From assembly GCA_037367405.1 (NCBI GenBank), contig JAZKJV010002951.1, positions 1-64,000 of the forward strand: DNA of 64,000 nucleotides. The letters are read 5' to 3'. Below are positions 1 to 12,734 of the stretch, piece by piece. The notes beneath the pieces were generated by a model that did no database searches, was not told where the DNA came from, and was given only the letters and a program-made list of their open reading frames with translations. Source of the stretch: Ottelia alismoides. Taxonomy: Eukaryota > Streptophyta > Magnoliopsida > Alismatales > Hydrocharitaceae. The translations under genes and the position numbers were made by a program. Positions within the stretch are counted from its first letter, which is position 1. The number at the start of each line of letters is the position of its first letter.

Positions 1-1190
1 ATAACCGAGGAAGGATACCTCAGTAAGCCAAAACTCACACTTGTATTTTGCATACAACTTGTGTTCTCTGAGTGTCTCAAGAATAGTATAAAGGTGTTGC
101 CCATGCTCATCGTATGAGTAGGAAAAGATATCATCGATGAACACCACCACAAAGCGATCCAAGTACAGATGAAAAAATTTGTTCATTGTGTCCATAAATG
201 CTGCAGGTGCGTTTGTGAGTTCAAAAGGCTGACCATAAACTTGCAGTGGATTATCTAGTGTGAAAAGCGGACTTAAGCATGTCTGTGTCTTTATTCCTTA
301 ATTGATGATAATCTGATCGAAGGTCAATCTTTGAGAATATTGTTGTGCCTTGTAACCGGTCGAAAAGATCGTCTATTCATGGCAGTGAATATAGGTTCTT
401 TACCGTCCTCTTATTCAATTGCATGTAATCGATGCGCAATCGCATAGACCCATCATTCTTCTTTACAAAGAGGATCGATGCTCCCCAAGGTGATGTACTG
501 GGATGAATGAATCCCTTCTCTAACAACTCATGTAATTGTACCTTAAGCCCTTTGAGTTCGGCTGGTGCCATACGATATGGGGGAATGGATAAGTTGTATA
601 TCAGGTATAAAAGTGATCTCAAAGTCGATCTTCCTCTCTAGTGGTAATCCAGGTAACTCCTCTGGAAATACGTCAGGAAAATCTCGCCCAACTCTGACAT
701 CTTCAATCATGCGATCTTGGGTAGGTAACTCCACAACATAGGCAAGAAAACCTATGCAACCATGATTGAGTAATTGTTGGACCTTTAATGCCGATGCATA
801 TAAGACCTCACTATTTGTAGTATGCCCATCAAAATGAAAGACATGTATGCCTGGGAGACGGAAAATTATCATCTTATCGAAGAAATCGAGGCATATGTGA
901 TGCTGCTCGAGCCAATCCATACCCAAGATGACATCAAAACCTTCCAACTAAATAAGTAAAAGATATGCAGGCTTTAGGTGCCTGCCAATCTGCACTGCTA
1001 CATTCTCCACTGCTTTGTCGTACTATGAATAATTGGGCCCCCGGACCCTTGATGTAGTAAGGGGATGAAATACAGATCGGCTCTTTATCTAATTTAGATA
1101 CTGATCGATGTGCTAAAAAAGAGTATGTGGCTCCCGAATCAAATAAGGCGTGTAAGGATATACCATGCACTGAAATCATACCTCGCACTA
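1..1190 (-). pseudogene. gypsy pol: protease and reverse transcriptase (partial)
   Basis: The protease part (about 1188-930) shows the retropepsin active site as LFDSGATYSF, followed by the usual VILGMDWL segment (about 935-900). The RT part (about 620-1) shows [11 protein letters not shown], the [13 protein letters not shown] segment and LRIDYMQLN, then the catalytic box as FIDDI near 135-150. Three frames are needed to follow it, so it is not translatable as one protein. The C-terminal thumb, RNase H and integrase are beyond the window. These motifs are those of plant Ty3/gypsy pol. Confidence 0.88.
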
Positions 1191-1194
1191 TAGG

Positions 1195-2501
1195 TCCTGA
1201 TGTGTGGGCTTACTCATGTGTGAGTGCATTCAACTATCCCTAACGTTGTGGTGTGGTGCTAGAATCTGCGGTACTTAAGGTTGATCGTGGTGGAGGATGT
1301 TGAAAACCTCGACCTCCACGACGGGAAGTTGATCCATGTGACTATCCAGATGAGAAAGTCGATCGTACACTTGGTTGATTGTCACCTGGGCCGCTAACAA
1401 GTAAGGGACACTTGGCCTTGAAATGGTCCGGCTGATGGCATTGGAAACACCGACGATCTCCTGACTGAGAAAAGGAGCCTTATGAGACAAGACTAGCACC
1501 TCCTATCTTGCGACTTTGGGAGTGCGTAAGAAAGCGGAAAGAGGTAGTACCACGACTTTCCAGGCCCTGCTCCAAAGTAGGTGTAGGGGCAAACCTGCTA
1601 ACAGTAGGAGTGGTTGCCACTGGGTGGAAACAACGCTATCTACAAGATCTATAGAAATCTCAGCGAGTGGATCTTCCCGAGTGCTGCGGCTAGAAGTATG
1701 ATTGGCCTCCGGGAAGTCGACTCCGAGATGCCTCCATCTTGGCAGCCTTAGTAACTACCTCCTTGATGGAAGTGAAATCCAATGTAGATAGCTGGTGTTG
1801 CACATCATCACACAACCCACGGACAAACTTCTGTAAGTTCTCCTCAGGAAAAGCAGTGGTCTCAGGCGAGTGTCGGGAGAGCTCAGTGTAACGAATGAGG
1901 CATTCTTGGGCCATCACCGATCTCTGCTTCAGCTCAGCAAATAATTTCTAATCTTCAATCTAGTCCTTGGGACCCTCGTCAAGAACAACTATGGAACTTG
2001 TCAATATAGATTTCAAACCAGGGTAAAACTAGCTACGAAACTCGTCAAGAAATATTTCCATGTTATGGGACCCTCCAGATGTTCCTTGGTGGCGTACCAC
2101 CAACGCTCAACATAACCTGCTAGTGAAAATTCCACAAATGTAAGCCAAGACTCCTTGGGAGCATGAATCGTCCCCAATACCCTAGATACGTGATCCATCC
2201 ACAACTCAGCCTCATGTGGTGTGCCTGTGCTGAAGAATTGAGGTACCTTAGACTCTGGTAGGCCGCATAAGTTGTATGATGTTTATGGAATGCCTCTAAA
2301 TCATCTGATCCTTCATGATCCAGGGACACTGAAGGATGAATACTGCCCTCTTTCTCACGAGAGGGCTGATAAGAGGAGTCCTCCTGGCTCCTGTTGAAGG
2401 ATCCTCTGCTCCAATACTTCCTGACGTTGTTGTATACACTGCTCGGCCTGAACTAGTAAAGCCACCTGTTGTGCAACATCAGGGTCAACACGAGGCGACA
2501 T
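1195..2501 (-). pseudogene. gypsy gag with zinc knuckle
   Basis: An ATG at 2501-2499 opens a short frame (MSPRVDPDVAQQ) that hits a stop after about 40 codons, and the gag signal then continues in other frames. A capsid-like segment at 2204-2013 reads WLTFVEFSLAGYVERWW, typical of the plant retrotransposon gag domain. A CCHC zinc knuckle lies near 1460-1420 (CFQCHQPDHFKAKC). Frames shift at least three times, so this is a decayed gag. Confidence 0.8.
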
Positions 2502-2683
2502 GATTCCCTGTTAGAATCATTATATTAGAAATTGTTCCCATGATTAGAGAGACAATGGACACATTAACACATGGCTTGAATTATTCTCCTTAAACTAATG
2601 CCAAATTCAGAAGACTTTGTCGTTATATTTATATTTCAATCCCGTTGATAATCTAATATGCAAAAGAGAGAATGGAATATCGG

Positions 2684-2695
2684 GCTCTGATACCA
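2684..2695 (-). other. Primer-binding site for initiator tRNA-Met
   Basis: The minus strand reads TGGTATCAGAGC, the usual plant tRNA-iMet primer site, two bases after the LTR end. It fixes the element's orientation and the inner LTR edge. Confidence 0.85.
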
Positions 2696-2697
2696 TC

Positions 2698-5510
2698 TGT
2701 GACAACCCGCCCCTCCGGTTATCGAAACCGACGGATGGGAGCGTCGGACTACAGTCCAAATATGCCCTTGATCTCTGATACTCAGCAAACCATCTTATGC
2801 ACATTAAATTAATCACTTGAAATATATATAATATCAGAAGAATAAATTAAAATGGAATTTAAATTACAGCATTCATTCTCATTGATAATATCAAGTTCAT
2901 GTCCACAGAATGAGATACATCGTATAATAGTAATTTGTATAGAAGAAGCTCTCTAAAAATCTCATTACAGTGTCTCTCAAATAGAACATGAAGTAATGTG
3001 GAAATAATAAATTACTCTGAGTAGAATGCACCATGTTTGGTTCAAGTACGATGTAGAAAGTTCGATCTCCTCAAAGCTGCTACTATTGCGGCTCTTACTC
3101 AGCTACACATGTTGGTTTCACACGAGGGTAACGTTATGAGCAATTGCCCAGTAATGAGACAAACACTATAATAACTAATGCAGAAGTAAGAAAGGCATGT
3201 GTACTTAATTCTATCTAATGACACTAACATATGTTGTAGAAACTAGAAAATACCACATAGTTCTAATTTACAAGAGGTTACAAGATCACTAAATTTTATT
3301 TATTAATTTAATCATCTTTAAGTACTACTACATTGATCTTAATATTTCTTTCCATTGATTCGAGTTCACACCAGTGTACATTGCAATTATTAATATTCGA
3401 TCATGGATCATTTTTCGTATTAATTTAGCACACGCAAGTACGCGACTCGTAGGCCTCCGCTATGCGGAAACTGTTTGTCATCATGAGTAAACCTTCAAGG
3501 ACATTTGTTCAACTAGAAAAGGAAAAAGATCATAATCCCAATTTCTCCAACTTCAAATTATATATTGGAATACCTCTCACATCACTAATACTCGAAGTAA
3601 AATTAGGTACGGCCACATCTAATTTTAAACCGAGCCTTAAAATTGTGTATAAGTGAGAAACCAAGAACGCCAACCGTGTCACATGCCTACTCCATCGAAC
3701 GACCCCGGATACAACCGGGCTGCTAGGTGCAACGTGTCACCCAACTTGTCTGTTGGGGTCACGACCTTCATGGCATCTACCCAGGCCCAAGGGTGCATGC
3801 CCAATTCCTTGTGGCACTTATCTCCATCTACCTGTTTACCATGAAATATCAACTACAGAACAATGAGAAAATCAAGTCACAACTTTGTAATATGCTTCAT
3901 GACCGTTTAGAAATTTTGGATTTAATTGATAGTGAAATATTAACGACCACTTACTAAAGTTATTTTATCGCTTGTTAATTTACTCATAGTATAAAGAAAA
4001 TAGTTGCTTGTTATGAGATAAGATATCGACTAAGAATGCGAAAAGGAAATCAATGTATATCCATTTGTATCATGTTCTTTTTATTGCTAATAAATTATAC
4101 CACACATCTAAAAATATTTACCTAGATTGTGTTAATCTATACAATGCAATACTCAACAAATAACAAAGAGATCAAAGATGCATCTTCTTTTCATGTAACT
4201 ACGAACGATAACATTTGATGGTTATTGTGCTATTGAAATTAAGATGTTATATCCCATCCAACCATCTTGTATGTTTCAACCAAAAAAATTCCACAATCTG
4301 GATTTATTCTTGTATTTACAGTAAATAAAAATATCATATATGCACTCGAGTTAATTCTCTTGTTCCACGATTCCCTCTCTTCCCTTTTTTTCTAAACAAA
4401 GTCTAAATGCATAAAGTTAATAATATAATAATTGAAGATAACATTTCGTTTGGAATTTATGTAACGTATGAAGTTATGTAATTATTTTAATGTGAGAATT
4501 TACTACTAAATTGAAGTACTAGATATGAGAAAAAAACGTAAGTTCCAAAACGATTGAACCTCTTAATTGTAAATCGTGTAGTTGATTTCACTATCCAGTT
4601 TCCAGTACAATCATTAACTTTGAGTAATTGAATCCAAATATATGGTGATATATTGGATATTATGGTCGTTAACATCATTCCTACCAATATCGTTCTTTAA
4701 TGAGAGGTAGAGAAATCGTGAGTGCATAGCATGCTTGGGGTTTTGGACGTCACTAATTTGCACATTTTTTTGAACTACGACTAATGCCAATAACTCATAT
4801 GGTAATATTAATGGAAATATGATCAAGACAAACAAAGCATCGGAAACCACAAAAAATATACCATGACCATATGACAAGGCTATATGGGAAAACAAGTGCA
4901 TATGACAAGGCAATGAGTCAAACCCAACAGTAAGGAGGGATAAAACTTCACTGCAATTTAAAATTCAAGTTATAAAGAAACCTAAGGCTCTAAAATGATC
5001 CAAATCTAGTCTCAAAAATCATGTGAAACCAAAAGCAAGAGGGAGGTATTCATCGTTACCTCCGAGGATGTTCCCTTGGGATCTCCTCTCATACGGAAAG
5101 TGTTTCCATTGCTCGATCGAAATGTGAATATGTAGATGATGGTGACCTCGAGCTCCCTTACTTGATGGTGGTCGCTGATCTTCGATCAGAGAACCTTCTC
5201 CGACGATAAATCTAACCAGGGAGGTGATGTTCCAATTAGGAAAAAGGATGACGGTGGTTAGGGTTTTGAGAGAGAGCCTACCATCTTCTATTTATATAAG
5301 GAGAGGTTAATTTAGATTCAAATTCGGATCCGTTTCATATCCATATAAGGATCTCGATTATCCAAATTAAAACATCAATATCTTGGGCTAGGAATGCCAG
5401 AATTTGATATTCTTGGGCTCGTTGGAAAGATCTCGACGAACTCTACAAAATGATATAGTTATTTAAATTTTTTGACGTAAAAAATACTCCAGAATTTAGA
5501 ATAAAATTAC
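2698..5510 (-). repeat. Long 5' LTR of the gypsy element
   Basis: The inner end reads TTGTCACA on the minus strand, immediately before the primer site. The body is noncoding and AT-rich, with a TATA-like motif at 5298-5291 and a leader containing AAAACCCTAACC downstream. The length of about 2.8 kb would fit the long-LTR gypsy lineages, but the outer edge is not fixed because the partner LTR lies outside the window. Short ORFs at 3462-3957 and 4487-4913 are chance frames in the LTR. Confidence 0.6.
5291..5298 (-). promoter_or_regulatory. TATA box of gypsy LTR
   Basis: The minus strand reads CTTATATAAATAG, followed by a CTCTCTCAAAACCCTAACC leader. This has the shape of a plant LTR promoter. 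Inferred by pattern only. Confidence 0.5.
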
Positions 5511-5534
5511 CAGATTTCACATATATACTTTCCT

Positions 5535-5947
5535 TTTCTGTAATAAACTTATCATAAATCGTTATAGTACTTTTATAGCAGATGGTTCTCTGACACCAGG
5601 TGGATTCTATGAATTAAACATGCCTGAATTTATCGTGAATGTTAATACCACTGATAACATTGATACTAATAATATAATTAAACCCCCTAAACGGTCAAGG
5701 GAGGATGGAAATCATTTAACTAATCTAGCATCGAAGACTTGGACATGTGTTTGTTGATAGGTTCAAGAGACTAGTAAAAGATGAACATTTGGATTTTCTG
5801 GAATTCTGTGATTTACCAACTTGCAAACAATATATTCGTGGGACAATGTCCTGGGCATCCTTCTCCAAGAAAGGTGAACGATGCGAAGGTATATTGGACC
5901 TAATACATACTTATGAATATGTTATTCATCATTATAAAAGAGATTAG
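5535..5947 (+). pseudogene. Ty1/copia GAG-pre-integrase fragment
   Basis: One + frame reads DGSLTPGGFYELN, a charged linker, then HRRLGHVFVDRFKRLVKD and LPTCKQYIRGTMSWASF, ending KKGERCEGILDLIHT. This is the GAG-pre-integrase domain leading into integrase, with its HxxxxH and CxxC-like zinc ligands partly changed (CKQY where CxxC is usual) and a TAG where the conserved Trp before HRRLGH is expected. No pol follows, so it is an orphan scrap. Confidence 0.75.
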
Positions 5948-7115
5948 TTAAGCTCAGTTCCCCAAAATCTAGCTACGTTTTTCATAATTAATATTCATGC
6001 ATGTGTAAATAATAATTGCATTTTATGCATAAAATAAGAAGCCAAAAATCCCAGCCAATTGACATGTAAACTAAGTTAACTTCTCATATTTTTAATTAAT
6101 TCACACTAACTCCAAATCACCTGAAACCACTTCCATTATGTACATATCACTAACAAGATTAAAGAAAAAAAACAAAAAAATCATTAACTGAAATAACTAA
6201 GAAATAAATCTAAGCCCTAATTTCAGATCTACCGAATTAAAATGATGATACCTTCCTCATACAATGTCTGATTTGATCCTACTCACTTTTGAACTAATAT
6301 GCATTCAGTTATCTTCAAAACAAGACCAAGTTCAAGTGAATCAGAGCTCATTGTGAAACTTGGATTTTGGGCCTCTTTTGTACGCTGTGTATTGTACCTG
6401 TTTTTGACCTATTATTTTATGTACATAGTTAACTCTTTTTATTTTATTTCTTTTTCATTTTTTTCTTTGACAAAAGTTTTATTAAAATGTTAAAAAAAAT
6501 CCAAATATAAAATAAGACCGAAGTCAAAGAAATTAATTGAGTCCGAGTGTTCACCAACAACCTGTACAAAAGTCATCTTTATCGCACTTTATTTTATTTC
6601 TCTATTTTCTTAATTAATAAAAATCCAAAATTATAGTAATATGTAAATATTTGTGTTTGATTTTATCGCATTTTCTTGTTTTTTATCTTATTTAAAAATA
6701 GAAAAAATACAAAACCTGAAAATCAAGGTATTGTATACACATAAAGTACCCCAAAAATATCACTTTGTGCAAATAATGCATTTGGTTTTGGTCTCTTCAT
6801 GAAAGTTGTATATCTGGTATTTTATACACATAAAGTACCCCCAAAAATATCACTTTGTGCAAATAATGCATTTGGTTTTGGTCTCTTCATGAAAGTTATA
6901 GATCTCATCGAGAGAAGCAACTTTCATGAAGAAATTTTTTTGATCTAAGGTCATTTGTTATTTCTTTTTTATTTTTATTTTTCTATATTTTTTGAATTTT
7001 CTGGGAGTGACACATGGCATCTCCTAGAGCCGCCACATGTCACTTATTTTGTGTATATATCGATTTTTTAATTAGAAATTAATATTAAAAATAATTAAAA
7101 TAAAATAAATAATAA
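5945..7115 (+). repeat. LTR U3-like segment, left arm of an inverted pair
   Basis: This AT-rich noncoding stretch matches 9700-10870 read on the opposite strand: the tracts around TTTACACATG, ATATTGTATGAGGAAG, ACTTTCATGAAG and CCACGTGTCAC recur in the same order. It leads into a GC-rich segment with CTATTTAAATATC at 7460-7472, which would be a TATA-like site for a + strand LTR. Homology to the other arm is seen in the sequence; calling it an LTR U3 is inference. Confidence 0.55.
6735..6913 (+). repeat. 89-bp tandem duplication
   Basis: Two adjacent copies with an 89-bp period (ATAAAGTACCCC at 6741 and again at 6830). They differ mainly by one extra C and a few bases at the end. It lies inside the left U3-like arm; the right arm has only one copy of this block. 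Confidence 0.85.
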
Positions 7116-7690
7116 TAAATTCTACGTGGCCTCAAGAAGGTCGTCTGATCTCAGCCAATCGGATGACCCTCCTCCCTTTGTCTTCTTCCTCTGTATCCTC
7201 CTCACTTTCCTAATCAAACCGTCGTCGACCCTGCGAATCCCGCACGTCGCCCCTTCCCGATCAAGCTGATCCTCGCATATCCCATCTCTGATCCGTGTCG
7301 CCCTTCCTTTTCGTGCTCCCATCGAATCTCGTCAACCCACATTCCAAATAAATCAGCCATCACCTTCCAGATTAGGCGCCTCCACCCGTTCCTCCCTCGT
7401 CTTCGACCATCTCCCATATTCAGCCACCCCCTATCCTTCTCAAGCCACCGTCACCCACTATTTAAATATCGTCTCCCCTCCGTTCTCATCATCCACTGAT
7501 ACAATTACTACAAGGGAGCTTCCAAGTCCGGCCGGCGGTGACAGTGCCCGCCAACCTCCTCCGACAGCTGTGGCGAGATCCAAGGCTTCTTGGCCTTGTT
7601 GCAGTGCCTCCTCTATGGTTGCCCTCGCTCTGACCCCACAGTCATCTGATGAGAGCAAAATCCGCCTCTTTAAGAATCGATAATTGTAGT
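7116..7690 (+). repeat. GC-rich LTR/leader-like segment repeated at 10942-11095
   Basis: Bases 7493-7650 match 10942-11095 in direct orientation (CAAGGGAGCTTCC, CGAGATCCAAGGCTTCTT, GCTCTGACCCCAC). Both are downstream of the same U3-like DNA, so this looks like the R/U5 or leader of the same LTR family. Short ORFs on either strand show no domain I recognise. Confidence 0.45.
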
Positions 7691-10600
7691 ATAGGAAGCG
7701 AAAATTGGTTGATCAAAAACCACAATCTATGAATGTTGTGGAGTATTTTTACTTGGCAAGTCTACCAAGGTCGAACACAGGGAACAATTATTTTTAGTTG
7801 CATGATTTTAAATTAGTTCAAATAATTAATCAAATTATTCGATTAATTTCTCTATCAGGAAATAAGGACAAAATATGTTGATGCAAATGAGAAGAAAATA
7901 GACAGAGGGAAAAGCGTAGGATCTATGATTTATAAAAATCGATCCTCAAAGAAATTCATCAGTTAATCCTCAAAAACTTCTCACGGATCGAATAAAAGTT
8001 TGCAAGAAATACAATCAATTTAATCCAGACGCAGGTGAGAATCCGAATAGATATATGATTAATCCCGCAATGATTTTATCTTCAAAATATTTCTAATTTT
8101 ATTCTCAAGAAAAATTTGCATCAAATATCGAGAGTTAAATCCAATTTTTCTCAAATAAATCCACAAGAAGTCACAAAATAGTGATCAATAGATCTAATCA
8201 AGCTCCTCGATTTAGCCCCTGCAAAAATTAAGTCCTCGGATATCAATTAAAAACCATCATCTCCTCAATCACATCCCTGCAAAACAAATTGTGAATTTCT
8301 TAATAAGACACAAATATGTCAAAACTCAGCCTGTAGGATTAGAATAGATCTCAAATAAGAAGTCACGATAAGTAGCCTCAGATCTATCCACAATATATGC
8401 CAAATGATAGATCGTGAAAATAGCTTCAAAATGACATATTATGCGCTAAAATTGGAGTTCGGATGCAAAAGATATGATAAGATGAATCTGCAGGGACCAA
8501 AGTGTAAATAAATTAAAGTTTTTCTTTCAAAATGGTCCCTGGAGGGGCTTATCTGCAAAATCGAGAAGTTGGAGGGGGCCCTCCGTATTTTACCCCTAGC
8601 AGGGATAAATCTGCAGTTTCCAAATCTTGCGAGGGATTTGTTGCACTTTTTCCTTTGTAGCACGTGCTTGCATGTGCCTCTGGAGGTTCGGACGACGGGG
8701 CGGAGGCTCAGTGAGGCCGAGCCTGTGGTTCGGGTATGGGGCTGAGGTTTTGTGCCCCGCACCATATGCTCGGTCAACGGGGTCGTGGTTCGGTGGCCCC
8801 GAGCTGAGGTGCGGTCCTGAAACAGAGGCTTGAGAATCGAGCCTAGACGTTGCTCTGCTTGGTGCTTTGATGATGCTCGAGGCTCAGAGGCTTGGTCCCA
8901 AGGCTTATAGCAGATCAGGAGTATTCGAGGGAGCTTGATCGTATGGTTGCAAGTGGGGCGGGCGTCAGCAGCTGAGATGCTATATGGAGAGCATCTCAAC
9001 AGCTTCAAATGGGGCGCATATGCACGTCCCGGATCAATGATGTTCTTTATCGTATGGTACCTGCAGCTTCACACTAGAGCTATATCCTGCAATGTTAGAG
9101 AGAACCGAGGGAAACCACAGTGGCGGGACTAGCACTTGGGCTCCGACCTTAGCGAGGCCAGCGAAGGTGCTCGGAGATGGTAGTTGGCGACCGAGCGTGG
9201 TCGGCGGAGTGACTAAGGTGAGAAGCGACGGGGGTGTGACCTTTGTAAGGTCGGTGGTTTGGATAGGGAAGATTAAGGATGAATGGGTGAATCTAAGTTA
9301 GATGAACAGTGATGCATTGAACAAAGAAGGGATATAAGGAGAGGGGAATACCTGGTGATACAAACAGATCACGGAGAAGGGCGAAGGATTTTGCCTAGGG
9401 TTGAAGGAGTTGGAGCTTGCGTCCGTTCTTGGCTCGACCCTCTCCGATGAAAGAAGAGGGGTGCTCAGTTGTCCAGGGGACTGGAGCAACGACAAGGGCA
9501 TAGAGTGCGTACCTTGGATCACGCATGCAGGTAGAGGCTTGTCGACGGGACGACATGGTGTTGTCACCACCCTCTGCAGTAGTGTTCTTACTCACTTGCT
9601 GAAGATGGCGGATGCCCGAGATGGATGGCAAGCGGCGGGCTTTATAGGGAGGCGGAGAGGGAAAACGCTCGTGGGAGTAATGGTGAGGACTGTAACAGCC
9701 GAAGGAAGGGGTGAGGGTGGTAGCGGGCGTTATGAGGGAGGAGGAGAGGACGGGGGGTTGGCGTTTGGGTAAGATGAAGGAGGGTCACGTGCCAGACACG
9801 TGACCTGGGGGTGGCATGGAGGAAGAAAGTCACGGGGCGCCACGTACCATGCTCAGGGGTTGCCACGTGTCACCCCCAAAAAAATCAGAATTAATAGAGG
9901 AAGAATAATAGAAAACAAATAAGAGTAGACCTTGGATCAAAAAAATTCCTTCACAAAAGTTGTTTGTCTCGACAAGATCTACAACTTTTATGAAGGACCC
10001 AGGAGCAAAATAGGTTATCTGTGTGAAGTGGTATTTTTGGTGGTTCTCCATGTGTATAGAAAACCGACTTTTGGAGTTTTGTAATTTTTTTGTGGTTTTA
10101 AAGAGGATAAAAATCTAGAAAAAATACGATAAAATACAAGAAAATTAATTATATACCAATCTATTTTTTTTGGATTTTTAATAAATAAGAAATTAGGAAA
10201 ATAAAATAGGAATACAAAATACGAGATTTTTGTACAGGCTTACAACGAACACTTGGACACGGTCAGTTTCTTTGATTTTGATTTTAATCTAGATTTAGAT
10301 TTTTATGCCGTTCAATAAAACTTTCATCAAAGAACACAAATGAAGAAGGAATAAAATTAAAAGGGTTAATTATGTACATAGAAACTTAGGTCAAAATAGC
10401 AAAAAGTTAAAATGCACAAAAGAGACCCAAAATCCAACTTTCACATATGAGATCTGAATTTTATGAAATTTGTCTTGTTTTGAAGGTATTTTAAAATGTA
10501 GTACTTTAAAAGTGAGTAAACCAAAATCGGATATTGTATGAGGAAGATAGTGTATTTTAGTCCGTCAGATGTGAATTTAGACTTTAGGAGCATTTGACAC

Positions 10601-10870
10601 TTATTTGAGTTAGTAATTTTTTTGTATTTTTTATTTGTTCTTGTTAGTAATACTTACACAATGGAGATGATTTGGGATCAATCAGAGTAGCATGAATTAA
10701 TTAAAAAAACGGAGAGTTAGCAGTTTTTTAGGCTAATTTACACTTGGAATTTTTAATGCAATTATGCATGATAAAATGCAAATATTATTTACACATGTAT
10801 GAAAGCTAATGATGCTCTATTAGTTTATTAAATGCAAATGATTTGTGGGGAATAAAGCCTAATAAATCAA
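7690..10870 (-). repeat. LTR-like unit in minus orientation (solo LTR candidate)
   Basis: Minus-strand order: a U3-like arm (10870-9700) similar to 5945-7115, a TATA-like site (TCCCTATAAAG at about 9650-9640), a GC-rich leader (9640-8600), then AT-rich DNA ending with a GTGTTCGACCTTGGTAGACTTG motif near 7790-7765, which resembles the end of the + strand unit at 12590. The 189-residue minus ORF at 9008-8439 and other ORFs here match no family I know. Boundaries are approximate and no target duplication was found. Confidence 0.4.
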
Positions 10871-10879
10871 TTTTAGCAT

Positions 10880-12730
10880 GATGAATAAGAGATTCATCAT
10901 CGTCGAGCTTGTACCTCCAGGTACCCCACCATTGTTTTCCATTGATACAATCAGTACAAGGGAGCTTCCGGGTCCGGCCAGCGGTGACATCGCCCAACAA
11001 CCTCCTCTGACAGCTGCTGCGAGATCCAAGGCTTCTTAGCCTCATTGCAGCACCTCCTCTGCAGTTGCCATCGCTCTAACCCCACGGTCATCGAGCTTGT
11101 ACCTCCAGGTACCCCACATTGTTATCCGTTGTTTCAATGACAGAGGGAAGATCAGGAACCCACTCTGGCAGTGACAACGCCGGAGCACGGTTCCCCCATC
11201 CCCCACACCACTTTCCTCCTCCGCTTGTATCCCATCCATTATCACCTTCAACATCCGCATCCATGTCATCAACCACCGTCTGTCGCCTCACCTTCAACAA
11301 GAGCAACAGTCCCATCATCCTCTCCACTCGATAGCCACCTTCTAACTCGCCTCTTGCGCCTCCGCCTTACTACATCATTCCAGGAGAGTCTTCATCAGCT
11401 GAGCTTCATCGACAAACTTTTGGAAGCACAACCTTCATCGATCCCCTCCACCGCGCTACTGCCTCGAAGTCCCCTGGTCTTGTGCCTTTCACCGGAGTTA
11501 CTTCAACTCAGCCTCGGGTCACCGTTCTCTCCAAAAGCCCTTCACTCCAGACCACGACAGCAACTCTACCTTCGACACCAATGATAATCCACCCTCGCTT
11601 TGCCCCCTTCGTCGGGCTTCAATCCCAAGGGGCCAGCACGTGAGGGACCACATCCCAAGAGGGGAACAATTGTAGCTAGGACCCCCATGGTTCACCAAAT
11701 TCCACAAGCATCCCCGCCTCCAATGTGCGCGTGCCCACCTGGAAATTTTGCACAACCCCTTCCAGGTCTAGGCAATTTCATTCAAGCACCCGCACTGCAT
11801 TTTTGTCTTATTCTAATTATTGTAATTGCAAACAGAACCCTAGCTTTCCTATGTTATTTGAATAATTTTTTTGCTTTATTATTTAAAAAATACCATTATG
11901 GTTCTTCAATTAATTCTCTACACCATGGTATAATCTGTATATTTTTACTCTCAATGGTTAATTATTAATTCATATTATTGCGGAATCTTGCATATTTTGC
12001 TCACTTTACACTCCGAAATTCATAATTAATTAACCATAGTTCCAAAAATTGCAAAAAAAATCGTGGATAGTAGAATGAATTGTGGTTTACATCATGCCTA
12101 AAAATAATTGATTTGCATGCATATTTTGCTCTATAAAAATCATTTTGTAGATTTCAAGATTTAATTTTTAATAGTATTAAACTCCACATTTTTCAGATTT
12201 AGGGTTTTTGTAGGATATTTCATTTATTGATATATCTTAGATAATTTTAATTTCCTGAAAATAAATGGGTTTAGTATTTATTGTAATTAATTATTGATAT
12301 TCACACTTTTTACATTCATTAATTCATAAAATATTCTTCTTGCATCAGAAAATTCCAAAAAAAAATTGCAGTGCACTCATTTTAGCATAAGTAGCATCTT
12401 GGTCAATTTTATGATTTTTGGACATCGTTTGATTGATATTGATTTTTTCTAGTCCTCAAAACTGGTCACATCTTTCAAATGCATTCAAAAATTATATTAA
12501 AAATACCAAAAATATTCTGCCTCCATAATCGTGTATGAACTTTGATAGATAATAACCTAGGATGTTCCTTTGTCTCCTCGAGTTCAACCTTGGGACTTAC
12601 ACAGGCTAAATAAACATAAAACCACTTCGATTAAAATAAAATTATTTAACTAAAAGATTGCTTTTTATTCATTCTGATTACCTGCCTACAAGAACGACAC
12701 ATTTATCTGCGCATTATTATCACAAATTAA
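10880..12730 (+). repeat. LTR/leader-like noncoding DNA, + orientation
   Basis: The motif CGAGCTTGTACCTCCAGGTA occurs at about 10903 and 11092, making a roughly 190-bp tandem duplication, and the first unit matches 7493-7650. GC-rich DNA to 11780 gives way to AT-rich DNA that ends with CGAGTTCAACCTTGGGACTT near 12577-12600. No coding domain was recognised. It reads as the downstream part of the LTR whose U3 is 5945-7115, split by the minus-strand unit; that is inference. Confidence 0.4.
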
Positions 12731-12734
12731 CATA

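Larger units (their letters stand above)
1..5510 (-). mobile_element. Ty3/gypsy LTR retrotransposon, 5' half
   Basis: Read on the minus strand, the order is LTR (about 5510-2698), primer-binding site (2695-2684), gag (from 2501), aspartic protease, then reverse transcriptase running off the window at base 1. RT follows protease directly with no integrase between them. Integrase, RNase H and the 3' LTR must lie outside the window, so no target duplication can be tested. Several frame changes and stops separate the coding blocks, so the copy is defective. The LTR outer edge is inferred from where copia-like coding sequence begins and may be off by tens of bases. Confidence 0.85.

Noticed and set aside
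3462..3957. Short + ORFs in the gypsy LTR as genes
   Set aside because: They lie inside the LTR on the strand opposite to the element and have no recognisable domain.
8439..9008. 189-codon minus-strand ORF as a gene
   Set aside because: No domain recognised, lies in LTR-like DNA, composition fits a noncoding leader.
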